Positions 11,566-21,985 of a stretch of DNA of 64,000 nt are shown here, one piece after another (within the stretch, counting starts at the first letter, position 1; every line of letters starts with the position of its first letter). A program made the translations under genes and the position numbers. The stretch spans positions 31,349,626 to 31,413,625 of the forward strand of contig JAVMKO010000004.1 in NCBI GenBank assembly GCA_032164245.1, given 5' to 3'. The notes under the pieces are model-generated. The model ran no database searches, was not told where the DNA came from, and saw nothing but the letters and a program-made list of their open reading frames with translations. The stretch comes from Sternotherus odoratus (lineage: Eukaryota > Chordata > Testudines > Kinosternidae).

Positions 11566-13017
11566 TTAATTCTTTTTTCCAAAACACCAAACTGCATACA
11601 CTTCAATGAGGATTATTTTGCTTCCAAGACTCATTTCACTTGGGCTGAGATCATTATACTAAATTTCACCTGGAAAAAATAGTCTAAGAGAATTACTAGA
11701 AATCTTAACCTTCATTCTGCGGTGCTGATAATTACCATAAAGAGCTGATTTCAATATATTTAAAATGAAATATAAGGGCAGCTCTGTAGTACTAGGACTG
11801 GTTAATGTGTTAACCTAACATTTGGCTTTTCTCATCTGTCAAGTATTTTACCAACTAGAATTATAGCAGTTGAAATACAGAACATTCAGTTTTGTATTTC
11901 CTTCAGTCCTATTGGTACTGGAAACTAATATGACAGTGAGTAATATAAAAGCCCAATGGCTCAGTCCTGCAAGGTGGTAAGAGCCCTCAGCTCCCAATGA
12001 AATCAATTAATTTCTACATTTTCACTCAGTGCTCATTCCACCAAAGTCCTCTTGACTTCATTGGGAGTTTTCCTGAATGAGAAATGAGTAAGAACCTGAA
12101 AATTTTGCAGAAGGGGACTTGAGCTTGCTGAGAACCTTGTGGGATTGGACACCAGATCCTGCTCATGTAGCTGGGAGAAGTCAATGGGGCTACTCACACA
12201 GAAAATTTGCCCCCCAAGAAGTGTGTAGCAGGCCCATAGCAAAGCTAAGGATAAATTCAGTGAAAATAAATTAATCCAGGACTTCTTTAAAAAAAAAAAA
12301 GAATGAAACAAAAATAACTCTATTGGCTGCAAATTAATGGTTTAGTTCATGTAATTTGAAGAGAAAGCGACATTATCCAAGGCTCCAGTTTTAACCTCAA
12401 CTAATTAATTCACAACATCACATATTTAAGGGACAAATACTGCCATACTTACTCATAATGAAGAATATCTCACACTGAAATGAGTCCCACTAAATGAATT
12501 TAATTTTCACTAGTAATGGCTAAAAACCGATTACCCATATTTCAGACTCCATGCCTCCATTATTGTCCACACAGAGCAAAGAACCTCAGCACCCAGGGAA
12601 GTGAGCTTCCTTCCTCCATATTCAACACTTGAGAATCCCCGGGGTTTGGGTTCCATGGAGCTGGGGCAGGAGTTCTCCTCTTCCCAAACCTGTAAGGGAA
12701 ACAGCACAAGTGAATGAAGTTTGGTCCTACAGGCACCTGTGTCTAAAGAAACCCCAAGCATGTGCTTCTAAGAGCCATTGGGAGATTGGTGGGTCCAGGT
12801 AGGAAAGGAAAGGCAAGCGGTATCTGCTTCACCTCTTCCCCAAGACCTATACATTAAAGGAACAACACCTTTGACTTCTGTGAAGGAAAAATCATGTCCC
12901 TAATGGAAGAACTCTCAGGAAATGGCAAATTCAAACTTATGGATTCCTGCTCCCTTATGTGGATTGAGTTGGAGATTGTCCCTTCCTGAACTTCTATATA
13001 TTGCTTACCACAAAGGG
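11566..13017. other. Mostly unidentified; weak fold-back remnant
   Basis: No gene. The stretch 11960-12130 contains CAGTCCTGCAAGGTGGTAAG and CTTGACTTCATTGGGAG, reminiscent of the fold-back family 'cctgcaaggtgctgag...cttcaatgggag', but without clear ends. Confidence 0.35.
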
Positions 13018-13075
13018 GCTCTACACTGAGGCCTCCAGGCACTACTGTAATACAATACAAATAATACTAATACAC
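13018..13075. repeat. SINE-like tail repeat, reverse copy
   Basis: GAGGCCTCCAGGCACTACTG followed by TAATACAATACAAATAATAC is the inverted form of the repeat at 11462 and 40672, ending in the characteristic AATAATA tail. Confidence 0.6.
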
Positions 13076-13446
13076 AAAGAATGGGGGGGGGGGGAATTGA
13101 GCCATTAAAACTGGTTGTATCTATAAACTTTGGCTGGTGATAGAGAGCAACTTTTGAGCTTACAGAGAGCTCTTTTTCACCTCTGGGAAATGTACTCGAA
13201 ATGTTTTCTCTCTCACCGACAGAAGTTGATATTACCTCATCCACCATATCTCTAATATCCCGGGACCAACACAGCCACAGCAATGCTGCAAACATGTATC
13301 TATAAATAGTATTCCACGTATAGAAGAACCATCATGTGCTGCACATCCACTTAATATTGAAGATTAGCTAAATTACTCTTTCTACTTCTCAGGTTTTTCA
13401 CTTCAATGTATGTTTAAACATTATTACATTATCAGTGTATGCCTGC

Positions 13447-14642
13447 TGTGATGTTGCACTCAATATATTTTATGAAAATATGCTAATGAGTATGAATATG
13501 ATGTAACTGGAATATGCTTTATTCAAAAGGTCTCTTGTAAGGTATCATTACAAAGGTTATAATCTACTGAGTGTGTTCATCTTTTGGTATGTATGTATCA
13601 TTCTTGTATCTGAAGCTAGAAATATAAAGTATAACTCTGAAGTACTATTGTATTTATGCAGTGTGGGCCATTCATGATGGTTTAGAATCTTGATGGCTCC
13701 CATTGACTAGGTACAATTGGTTGTAAATGGCTCTGTTTACTTGTAAGCCTTCCTGTGTTTGTGTAAGCCATCCCAGGGAGAATGGAGGGTGGGGGTCTCA
13801 TAGGGCATGTGACCATGTCACATGATGCTGAAATCCATCTTAAATCTGGTATTTTCCATTTAGGAAGAGGTGTGAGGACCCAGGGCTACAAAAGATTCCA
13901 ACCTTGGGACGAAGCTATAAAAGGGGGTGGAACAGAAAAAAATGGGGCTGACAGTCATGAGAAATCCACCAGTTAGCATCTTATCTGGAACTAACAAGAA
14001 CTGTACCAGGGAAAGGATTGGGCCCAGATGAGGAAGGAGTCTAGTCTGTGAAAGAAGCTTATTGGAACATTTCTGAGGGTAAAATTTTACCTGTAAACAG
14101 TTTCTTAATGTATTAGGCTTAGACTTGCATGTTTTGCTTTATGTTGCTTGGTGGCTTTGTTCTGTCTATCAGAGGGGTAGTCGTGTTAGTCTGTATCCAC
14201 AAAAACAACAAGGAGTCCAAAAGCTTATGTCCAAATAAAAATCTGTTAGTCTTTAAAGATGCCACTGGAATCCTCTTTGCTTGTGTTCTGCCTGCTATTA
14301 CTTGAAGCCGCTTAAACCCTACTTTTTATTTTCAATAAAATCACTTCTGTTTATTACTGAACCCAAAGTGATTAATACCTGGGGGAGCAAACAGCATCTC
14401 TCTCTATCAGTGATACAGAGGGCAAATAATTTATGTGTTTACCCTAGATAAGCTTTATACAGAGTGAAACGGATTTACTTGTGGTTTGGATTCTACTGGG
14501 AACGGGGTGTCTAGGTGCGGAAGATAGGTGATTAGCTGAGCAGTTTTTGGTTAAAGTCTGCAGCTTTGGGCACATGGACCTTACCTGGGTCTGTGTTGCA
14601 GCAGACTGGCGTGTCTGTCTCAAGGCAGGATTCTGGAGTCCC
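13447..14642 (+). mobile_element. Truncated LTR with TATA box and poly(A) signal
   Basis: It begins TGTGATGTTGCACTC and matches, from memory, a long LTR that is common in turtles. A TATAAAAG box (13916-13923) lies downstream of a TCTTGTAAGGTATCATTAC segment, and AATAAAA (14334-14340) follows about 420 bp later, of which 114 bp is a later Penelope insertion. The expected ...TCACA end is missing; similarity stops near GGAGTCCC at 14642, so the 3' end is truncated and no TSD can be checked. No internal genes are present. Confidence 0.7.
14171..14284. mobile_element. Head-to-head Penelope 3'-end insertion in the LTR
   Basis: 14171-14216 is the Penelope terminal sequence in one orientation (GTGTTAGTCTGTATCCAC) and 14217-14284 is the same terminus in the other (AAAGCTTATG...TTAGTCTTTAAAGATGCC). 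The host LTR is duplicated on either side: GTTCTGTCTATC (14159-14170) and GTTCTGCCTGCT (14285-14296). It is a short inverted double terminus with a probable 12-bp TSD. Confidence 0.7.
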
Positions 14643-16404
14643 AAAAATGTAGATGTTTCAATATCATTTAGTTTTAGTCCATTGCAACACAAAGAGTCAC
14701 TACTATGTTTGTATCTTCCATGACAATTCACAGGAATGCTGTGGTAGGTTTATATTATAATATACAAGGTATTTTGGGACTGGTAATCTGTTATATAAAT
14801 CCAATCTGCACCAAACTACAGCATTAGATATCTGATTAATAAAGCATAGTCTCACATATTTTGCATCCATAAATGAATGGATACATGTTTCCCTCACTAA
14901 ATCTGAGGTATTAATGTATGTTATACTACTACTTTTAAATTGATTCAACACTTTTATGAGCCACCACTTTTACATTTGCAAGCATTGAACTCTGAATAGG
15001 AAAAAACATACATGCACAGACAACTGTTGGGGAGGCTGAACAGAACTTCACTGCAATAAAATGGAAATAGTCACAGTAACTTCCCTGGGTAACACTTTAA
15101 TTTCCCTGACCAGGACTCTCTTTTCTGTGGAGACCTGTTACACATGATTTCCCCTAAATTCCTTTTAGACTGGGCTTAACTGTCTCACTATCAAACAGCA
15201 GTAAGGTTTGAACTACCCCTACCTGTAAGAACTCCCTCCTTGAAACACTAACATTGTATCAAACATGATCATAAAAACCAACACCAATACTGCAATACTG
15301 GCTTACTTGTGCAGAGTTTGGTACAACCCAATAACCATTTAGAAGAGTGACTTTTACATTTGTGCAAGCTTTAAACAAGTATATAGCTTTATACAGTATT
15401 AAAAATTACATTGCTAATTCTTTTCAAACCAAATGCACATATTTAGTCTTTGAAGTACTGACCAAGCAGTAGTACAAAAAAGGAGGATATGGTAATTCTA
15501 TAGCAAATGATAAATTGTATGAGAGTCAACTATGAGATGATGTTACTGAAAAAGGAAAATGTTACACTGCATGATATTAACAGAAAAAACATATGTCAAA
15601 CAAGCAAGAAAATCATTCTGCTCTGTTCTGAGCTGCTGATGATTCAATAGGAGTACTGATTAGATTCAGTTTAGGATACATTTCCAAAAAAAGACAAATT
15701 AGAGAACATCCAGATGAGAGCAACAAAGTGATCAGGTTTGGGAAATAAGATTAATAAAGAAGGGTTTATTGGTTTTTTATTCAATGTTATAAAGAGAACT
15801 GGAATATTCAGTATACCAGATAGACTAGGGGGAGTCAGGCAAATGGAAATTTTGTTCCAGTGTGACATTTCCTTATTTTATTTTTTCTTTAATAACTTTA
15901 ATTAAAAAAGATTAAGCAGTAAATATATTGCAATGTATTTCTAAATTATTGTAACATAACACTGGATAAGGGTACCTTAACTGTGGGATCCAACAAAGCA
16001 TTACTATTGGCAAATCAAATCTAGGTTGCATGTATATATAGTATATAATGCACACACAGCTCTAACACATAGCATGTATGTAACTAAACATCCAAATATA
16101 TAAAAATAATATTAAGATTTCAAAATCAAGCATTAAAGTTTGGAAATGACAGCCCCTTAATACAGCATGTCCCCTGGACCCAGACTTGTGCAGGGGAGAC
16201 ATCCTCTGCCCCCTCCCCCAACTACAGGGGCATCAAGAAGCAATTGATATCTCCTAATGGGACCATACTGAACCCCAGCTTGTGTCATTGGGAGGATTTG
16301 GAGCTTGAGACCCACAGCATAGATTGCTACATGTGCTAAAAGAGTAAACAAGGGAGAAAATAAACAGGTAATATAATACAATACTCATTCTATTCCACTA
16401 GTTT
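14643..16404. other. No gene recognised
   Basis: AT-rich, low-GC sequence with no recognised element. Confidence 0.4.
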
Positions 16405-17180
16405 CTCCGAAGGGTGTTAAACAGCAGCAATTAAAGTCAGACATTTTAAAATCAGCAGGCCCGGATAATATGCATTCAACAATTTTGAAAAGAGCTGTTT
16501 AAGGATCTTGATGGACTCTTTATGTTCATTTTCAATAAGTCTTGAAACACTGAGGAAGTTGCAGAAGACTGGAAGAAAGCTAATGCTGTGCCAATAATAA
16601 AAAGATAAACGTGATGTCCTGGGTAGCTATAGGCCTGTCAGTCTCACATTGATCCCATGTCAGATATTGGAACAGCTTACAAAGAATTTCATTAATAAAG
16701 AATTAAAGAAGGACAATATAATTAACGCCAGTCAACATGGGTTTATGGAAAACAGACCCTGTCAAAATAACTTGATGCTATTTCAAGTTTGTTTGCTAAA
16801 GGTAATGATGCTTATGTAATATACTTAGACTTCTGTAAGGCACTGGACTTTTGACTGAATGACATTTTGATAAAAAGCTAGAATAATATAAAATTAACAT
16901 GCCCTACACTAAATGGATTAAAAACTACCTGATAGGTGTCAAAATGTAGCTATAAATGGGTGTGTTTCTAGTGCAGCCCACAGGGATGGTTTCTTGGCCC
17001 TATGCTCTTTAACATTTTTATTAGTAACCTGGTAGAAAACAAAATTATTATTGATAAAGTTTTCAGATGACACAAATATTGGGGAATGGTAAATGATCAA
17101 GAGTATAGGTCACTGATACCGAGTAATCTGGATCAGTCAGTAATATGGGAGCAAGCAAAAACTAGGCATTTGATGGAAAA
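16405..17180 (+). pseudogene. CR1-type LINE reverse-transcriptase relic, 5' part
   Basis: The plus strand carries a decayed reverse transcriptase. Recognisable pieces in order include a GPDN-like start, an EDWKKANAVP-like stretch, a QHGFME segment, a VYLDF-like block and, near 17060, FSDDTNIG, the degenerate catalytic FxDDT region. Many stops and frameshifts are present. The copy is interrupted after about 17180 and resumes at 18702. In CR1 this enzyme reverse-transcribes the element RNA at a nicked target; this copy is inactive. Confidence 0.85.
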
Positions 17181-17224
17181 CTTTGCTCTAGTAACCTCCA
17201 TTTGTTTGTCTTTATTTCCCCCCC

Positions 17225-17548
17225 CTAATTGTTTTTAAGGACCCAAAAAGGGAGTGATGGGTAGGATAGCCCAACCCCTCATTATTTTGCCCAGTAACTA
17301 GGCCTAATACTTGATAAACCCATTTTGGTTTTCATTAATTTTTGGTTTTATATTTTTCCCAACCACAATTTTAACATTCTTTGTATTAAATTAAATTAAC
17401 ATGGCTTTTTGTTTAGACTAGTTAAATTTCTATCTCCTTTTTGTACCTTTTTATTAACATTTATTGTTATAAATTATTGTGACATTTTGATGCCTTTTAC
17501 AGTCAAGTTCACAATTAGGGGAAATTTGTCAGCCTAATTATAACACTA
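17225..17548. repeat. Unidentified dispersed repeat, copy 1
   Basis: It is homologous over about 300 bp to 33245-33560. Both copies share, in order, AGCCCAnCCCnTCATTATTTTG, TAnTTnnGGCCTAAT-like, TTTTTGTTTnGACTA, CAnTTTTTGTACCTTTT-like and AGTCAA...CAATTAG blocks. No reading frame or terminal repeat was recognised. It sits inside the CR1, directly against the end of the Helitron. Confidence 0.7.
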
Positions 17549-18698
17549 CTAGCATAAGTGCCCGGCATTGCTTGGGTCAGTCGGAGGTGGGGAGGGGGCA
17601 GACAGCTGATACCCCCTGACCAACCCCAACACCCACCCCTCACCCCTCACCCACCCCGACAACTTCGCACCCCCCCCCCCGACCAAGCCCAACACCCACC
17701 GGCTCACTTACCCCCCAACCAAACCCGACAACCCCACCTGACCCCCCCAAGCAAACCCAACACCCCCACCTCACCCCCCGACCGAACCCGATACCCCCAC
17801 CTGACCCCCTGAGCAAATCCAACACCCCCACCTCACCCCCGGACCGAACAGTGTATTTAATAATCTGTGTGCTACACAGTGCACCGTGAGCTGGGGGGGT
17901 GTCGGGTTTGGTCTGGGGGGGTGGGAAGTTGTCGGGGTGGGTGAGGTGTGGGTGTTGGGGTTGGTCAGGGGGTGTTGCGGTTGGTGGGGGGGTGAGGTGG
18001 GGGTGTCGGGTTCGGTCGGGGGGTAAGTGAGCCAGGGGTGTCGGGTTTGGTCTGGGGGGGTGGAAAGATGTCGGGGTGGGTGAGGGGTGAGGGGTGGGTG
18101 CTGCGGTTGGTCAGGGGGTGTTGCAGTTGGTGGGGAAGTGAGGTGGGGGTGTCGGGTTTGCTTGGGGGGGTGAGGTGGGGGTGTCGGGTTCGGTCGGGGG
18201 GGGTGTTAGAGCCGAGGGATTCCGGGGACCTTCGCAGGTGGGGGGGGGCAGAGATCTTATGGAGTCCGGGGTTCCGTTGGGAGGTGGGAGGGGCAGAGAA
18301 CTGAGGGATCTCCGGGGTTCCGTTGGGAGGGGGGAGGGGCAGAGAACTGAGGGATCTCCGGGGTTCCGTTGGGAGGGGAGAGGGGCAGAGAACTGAGGGA
18401 TCTCTGGGGTTCCGTTGGAGGAGGGAGTGAGGTGTCTGTTGGAGGGGGGTATTATGACATCATCACCACCTAACCGCCCCGCCCATGTGATTAGCCCTGA
18501 AAGACTTTCACCCCTGGGGGGCGTCAGAGGTGAGATCTGAAAATTTTTCGACCCTTACCAGCATCTAGACCCCAAGACCCCTCACTGTACCAAATTTCAA
18601 GTCTCTGGCTCAAACGGTGCGGGAGGAGTTCGCTGTCATACGTACATACATACATACATACATACATACACACACCACTTGACTTTTATATATATAGA
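17549..18698 (-). mobile_element. Non-autonomous Helitron, opposite orientation
   Basis: On the minus strand it starts TCTATATATATAAAAGTC (18698 downward) and ends ATGCTAG at 17549. The 3' CTAG is followed by host T, and host A precedes the TC. A CCCAAGCAATGCCGGG partial hairpin lies about 9 nt before the terminus. Its first 250 bp match the Helitron at 4042-4842, including TTGAAATTTGGTAC and CACCTCTGACGCCCCCC. The interior is GC-rich, with arrays of GGTGTCGGGTTTGGTC units on plus and a (CATA)n tract at 18640-18670. No Rep/helicase frame is present. Proline-rich frames in it are artefacts. Confidence 0.75.
17580..18460. repeat. GC-rich minisatellite block inside Helitron
   Basis: Two facing arrays: 17600-17850 is C-rich (CCCCnGACCAAnCCnACACC units) and 17890-18210 is G-rich (GGTGTCGGGTTTGGTC units). 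18240-18420 holds three or more units of GAACTGAGGGATCTCCGGGG. The opposite strand bias of the first two blocks means they could pair into a long stem. Confidence 0.85.
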
Positions 18699-18701
18699 TA
18701 G

Positions 18702-19345
18702 ATTTTCCAGGGAAGCACTGAGTCAAAAAAAGAGTTGGGGGTTGTGGTGGATAATCGGTTGAACATGAGTTCCCAGTGCTAAAAGGGTTAGCACGAACCT
18801 GGGACACACAAACAGAGAAATCTCAAGTAGTTGTAGATACGTTATTTTACCTCTGTATTTGGCACTGGTGCAATAACTACTGGAATACTGTGTCCTGGTC
18901 TGGTGCCCACAATTCAAGAATGATATTGATAAATTGACAAAGGTTCAGAGAAAAACCACAAGGATGATTAAGGATTAGAAAACATGCTTTATACTGATAA
19001 ACTCAAGGAGCTCAATCTGTGTAATTTAAACACAAGATTCAGAGGGTGATGTGCTTAAAATCTGTAAATACCTACATAGGGAACAAATATTCAATAATGG
19101 GCTCTTCATTCTATCAGAGAAAGATGTAATATGATACAATGGCAGGAAGTTGAAACTAGAGTAATTCAGACTTGACATGTGACAAACTTATAACAGTGAG
19201 AATAATTAACCATTAGAACAATTTATAAAGGGTTGTGGTAAATTCTCCATCAGTAACAATTTTTAATTCAGGATTGACTTTTTCTAAAAAAGATATGCTG
19301 AAGGAATTATTTTGGGGAAGTTTATGATCTGTATTCTATAGTTCT
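18702..19345 (+). pseudogene. CR1-type LINE 3' end, continuation
   Basis: It begins TTTTCCAGGGAAGCACTGAG and continues through GGGGGTTGTGGTGGATAATC, ATACTGTGTCCTGGTCTGG, AAAACATGCTTTATACTGAT and GGAATTATTTTGGGGAAGTT, the expected order for the CR1 3' part. It follows colinearly from 17180, with about 80 bp of the remembered consensus missing at the junction. No intact frame survives. Confidence 0.85.
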
Positions 19346-20514
19346 CGCAACAAAAAAATTCCATGAGAGGAATTTTGCTGGTGGCTGCTCTGACAATTTT
19401 TCCTAAACTAATTAATTTACTTTGGGAAAATTAAATAAATCTTCCCATATCCATGTCTAAATAATTCTAATTTATTTATACAGGGCTTTTTGCAGACCTA
19501 ATAATAAAAATGATGTACAGTTGTCTGGTTTTTATAGGGTTTGTGCTTAGGATATCAGGAAATATTTTTCAGATGTAACTGAAAAAAATTATCTACATCT
19601 CTTCCCTTTGTGGGCTCTTCTATGAGGTATATGATTGATACTTCTGCCTTGTGCCTCTGACCTAAATGACCAAGAACTCTAGACATTGAAGATCCCCATG
19701 GTTACATGGGTAACTGATATCTATTTCTTTGTGGAATAAGTCCTGGATTCAGTGTCTAAAATAAATATAGAAGAATGCCGTGTCATAGACCTGTCATATC
19801 AGCAAAAAGCAATCAGCGGTAATTCATATGTAACTGTTTAGTCATGTTACTGTAAGCATGTGAATTATTAATGTTTGCAGTCATAGCATCTGAAAGCAAT
19901 TTAGTGGCTTTTATGCACAAAATATTTAGAGACTATGCATTGCCACAAAGATTTTGTTTGTTTTTCAGAGCTCAAAATTTGAAATTTTCAAACTGGGAAA
20001 ACTTTCTTTTTAAGGCTTCAGTGATAATAGAATTTAATATAATGGGGCTTAAAATAATAGTTTAGCACTTACTTAAAACATATAAAATATCTTGAACTAC
20101 TCTGTAGCAAAGACATCTCAAATTCATATTACTATTTGACAACTCCTATAGTCACCTAAGTCATTATAATTTTGGGGCTGTCCATTTACATATTTTCTCT
20201 CATGGAAAATTTCAACTTTGAATAAAAAAAAATAATTTGACTAAAAGTCCTTATTTCTCCCACCCTACTCCCACCCCTCACAAGGCTCTTCTGTCAGGAA
20301 TTTTCCTAGCTATACTGTCTCCCTTGCAGCAAGTCAACTTGCTTCTACCTCTGATATGTAGGTAGCAGCAGAGAGATTCCTCTATCTGCAGCACCAAAAA
20401 GTCTGGAGATGCACTTTGTCCTCTGAATCAAGCTTTTCTAGTATTCTAACATCTGCCAACATCAATAGAGTTGTACCCATTGATGCCCGGAACATTCCTT
20501 GAAGTTTTGGAATT
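19346..20514. other. No gene recognised
   Basis: AT-rich; no recognised repeat ends or coding frame. Confidence 0.4.
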
Positions 20515-21985
20515 GATTGGATGTGGCATTTCAAAGTTATTGAGTTATGTGTCAATTAATTATAGTTAACTCACACAATTTACTCCAAAAAATGAACTGT
20601 GATTAAAAAAAATTAAGCATGATTAATTGCACTGTTAAACAATAGAATATCAATTGAAATTTACTAAATTTTCTGGATGTTTTTCTATATTTTCAAATAT
20701 ATTGATTTCTATTACAACACAGAATACAAAGTTTACAGCACTCACTTTATATTATCACTTTTTATTACAAATATTTGCACTGTAAAAATGATAAAGAAAT
20801 AGTATTTTTAATTCACCTCATACAAGTACCAATGAAATCTATTTATTATGAAAGTATAACTTACAAATGTAGATTTTTTTGTTACATGACTGCACTCAAA
20901 AAGAAAATAAATGCAAAACTTTAAATCCCACAAGTCCACCCAGTCCTACTTCTTGGTCAGCCATTTTCTAAGACAAACATATTTGTTTATATTTACAGAA
21001 GATAATGCTGTTCACTTCTTATTTACAATGTCACCCGAAAGTGAGAACAGGGGTTTTTATGGCACTTTTGTAGCTGATGCTGCAAGCTATTTACATGACA
21101 GGTATTCTAAACATTCATATGTCTCTTTGTGCTTCATGCCACCATTCCAGAGGATGTGCTTAGATGTGGATGATACTCATTAAAAAATAATGTGATAATT
21201 AAATTTGTGACTGAACTCCTTGGGGGAGAATTGTAGATCTCCTGTTCTGTTTTACCCACATTCAAGCCACATATTTCATGTTATAGAAGTCTGAGATGAT
21301 GACACAGCGTATGTTTGTTGTCAGAACACTTTCACAGCAGATCTGACAAAACACAAAGAAGGTACCAACATGAGATTTCTAAAGTTAGATAACATTCAAC
21401 CCAAGATTTAAGAATCTGAGTGCCTTCCAAAATCTGAGAGGGATGAGGTGTGGAACATGCTTTCAGATGTCTTAAAAGAGCAAGACTCCAATGCAGAAAC
21501 TACAAAACCTGAACCACCAAAAAATAAAATCAATCTTCGGCTGATGGCATCGGACTCATGATGATGAAAATGAACATGCATCAGTCCACTCTGCTTGGGA
21601 TCTTTATTGAGCTGAATATAACATCAGCATGGACACGTCTTCTGGAATTGTGGTTGAAGAATGAAGGAACATATGAATCTTTAGTACATCTGTCACGCAA
21701 ATATCTTGCAAAGTCAGCTACTACAGTGCCATGTGAATGGCTATTCTCGCTTTCAGGTAACATTGTAAACAAGAAGTGGGCAGCATTATCTCCTGCAAAT
21801 TGTAACCAAACACTCTCTCAGTGCAGAACTGACTGGACTTGTAGGTTCTAAAATTTTACATTGCTTTATTTTTGAATGCAGTTATTTTTTGTACATAATT
21901 CTACATTTGTAAGTTCTACTTTCATTATGAAGAGAGTGCATTACAGTACTTGTTTGAGGTGAATCAAAATACATTCTGTATTCTG
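20515..21985. mobile_element. hAT-derived element with long inverted arms
   Basis: The right arm (plus strand, about 21700-21830) encodes KSATTVPCEWLFSLSGNIVN followed by KKWAALSPAN. This is the conserved C-terminal hAT dimerisation block (compare the general ATSVPSERxFSxxG pattern). The left arm (minus strand, about 21095-20990) encodes a decayed version of the same block, LFSLSGDIVNKK. The arms are inverted repeats of each other from about 20815-21180 to about 21615-21965, and the left arm extends farther out to a GATTAA-rich end. The spacer (21185-21610) is non-repeated. Stops and frameshifts show that it is inactive. Confidence 0.75.

Noticed and set aside
17558..17812. Proline-rich frames across 17.5-18.4 kb
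   Set aside because: Artefacts of C-rich and G-rich arrays in the Helitron.
20911..21183. Two similar frames, 20911-21183 (plus) and 21581-21772 (minus), looking like a small gene family
   Set aside because: They are antisense readings of the two inverted arms of a hAT element whose true coding sense is the opposite strand.
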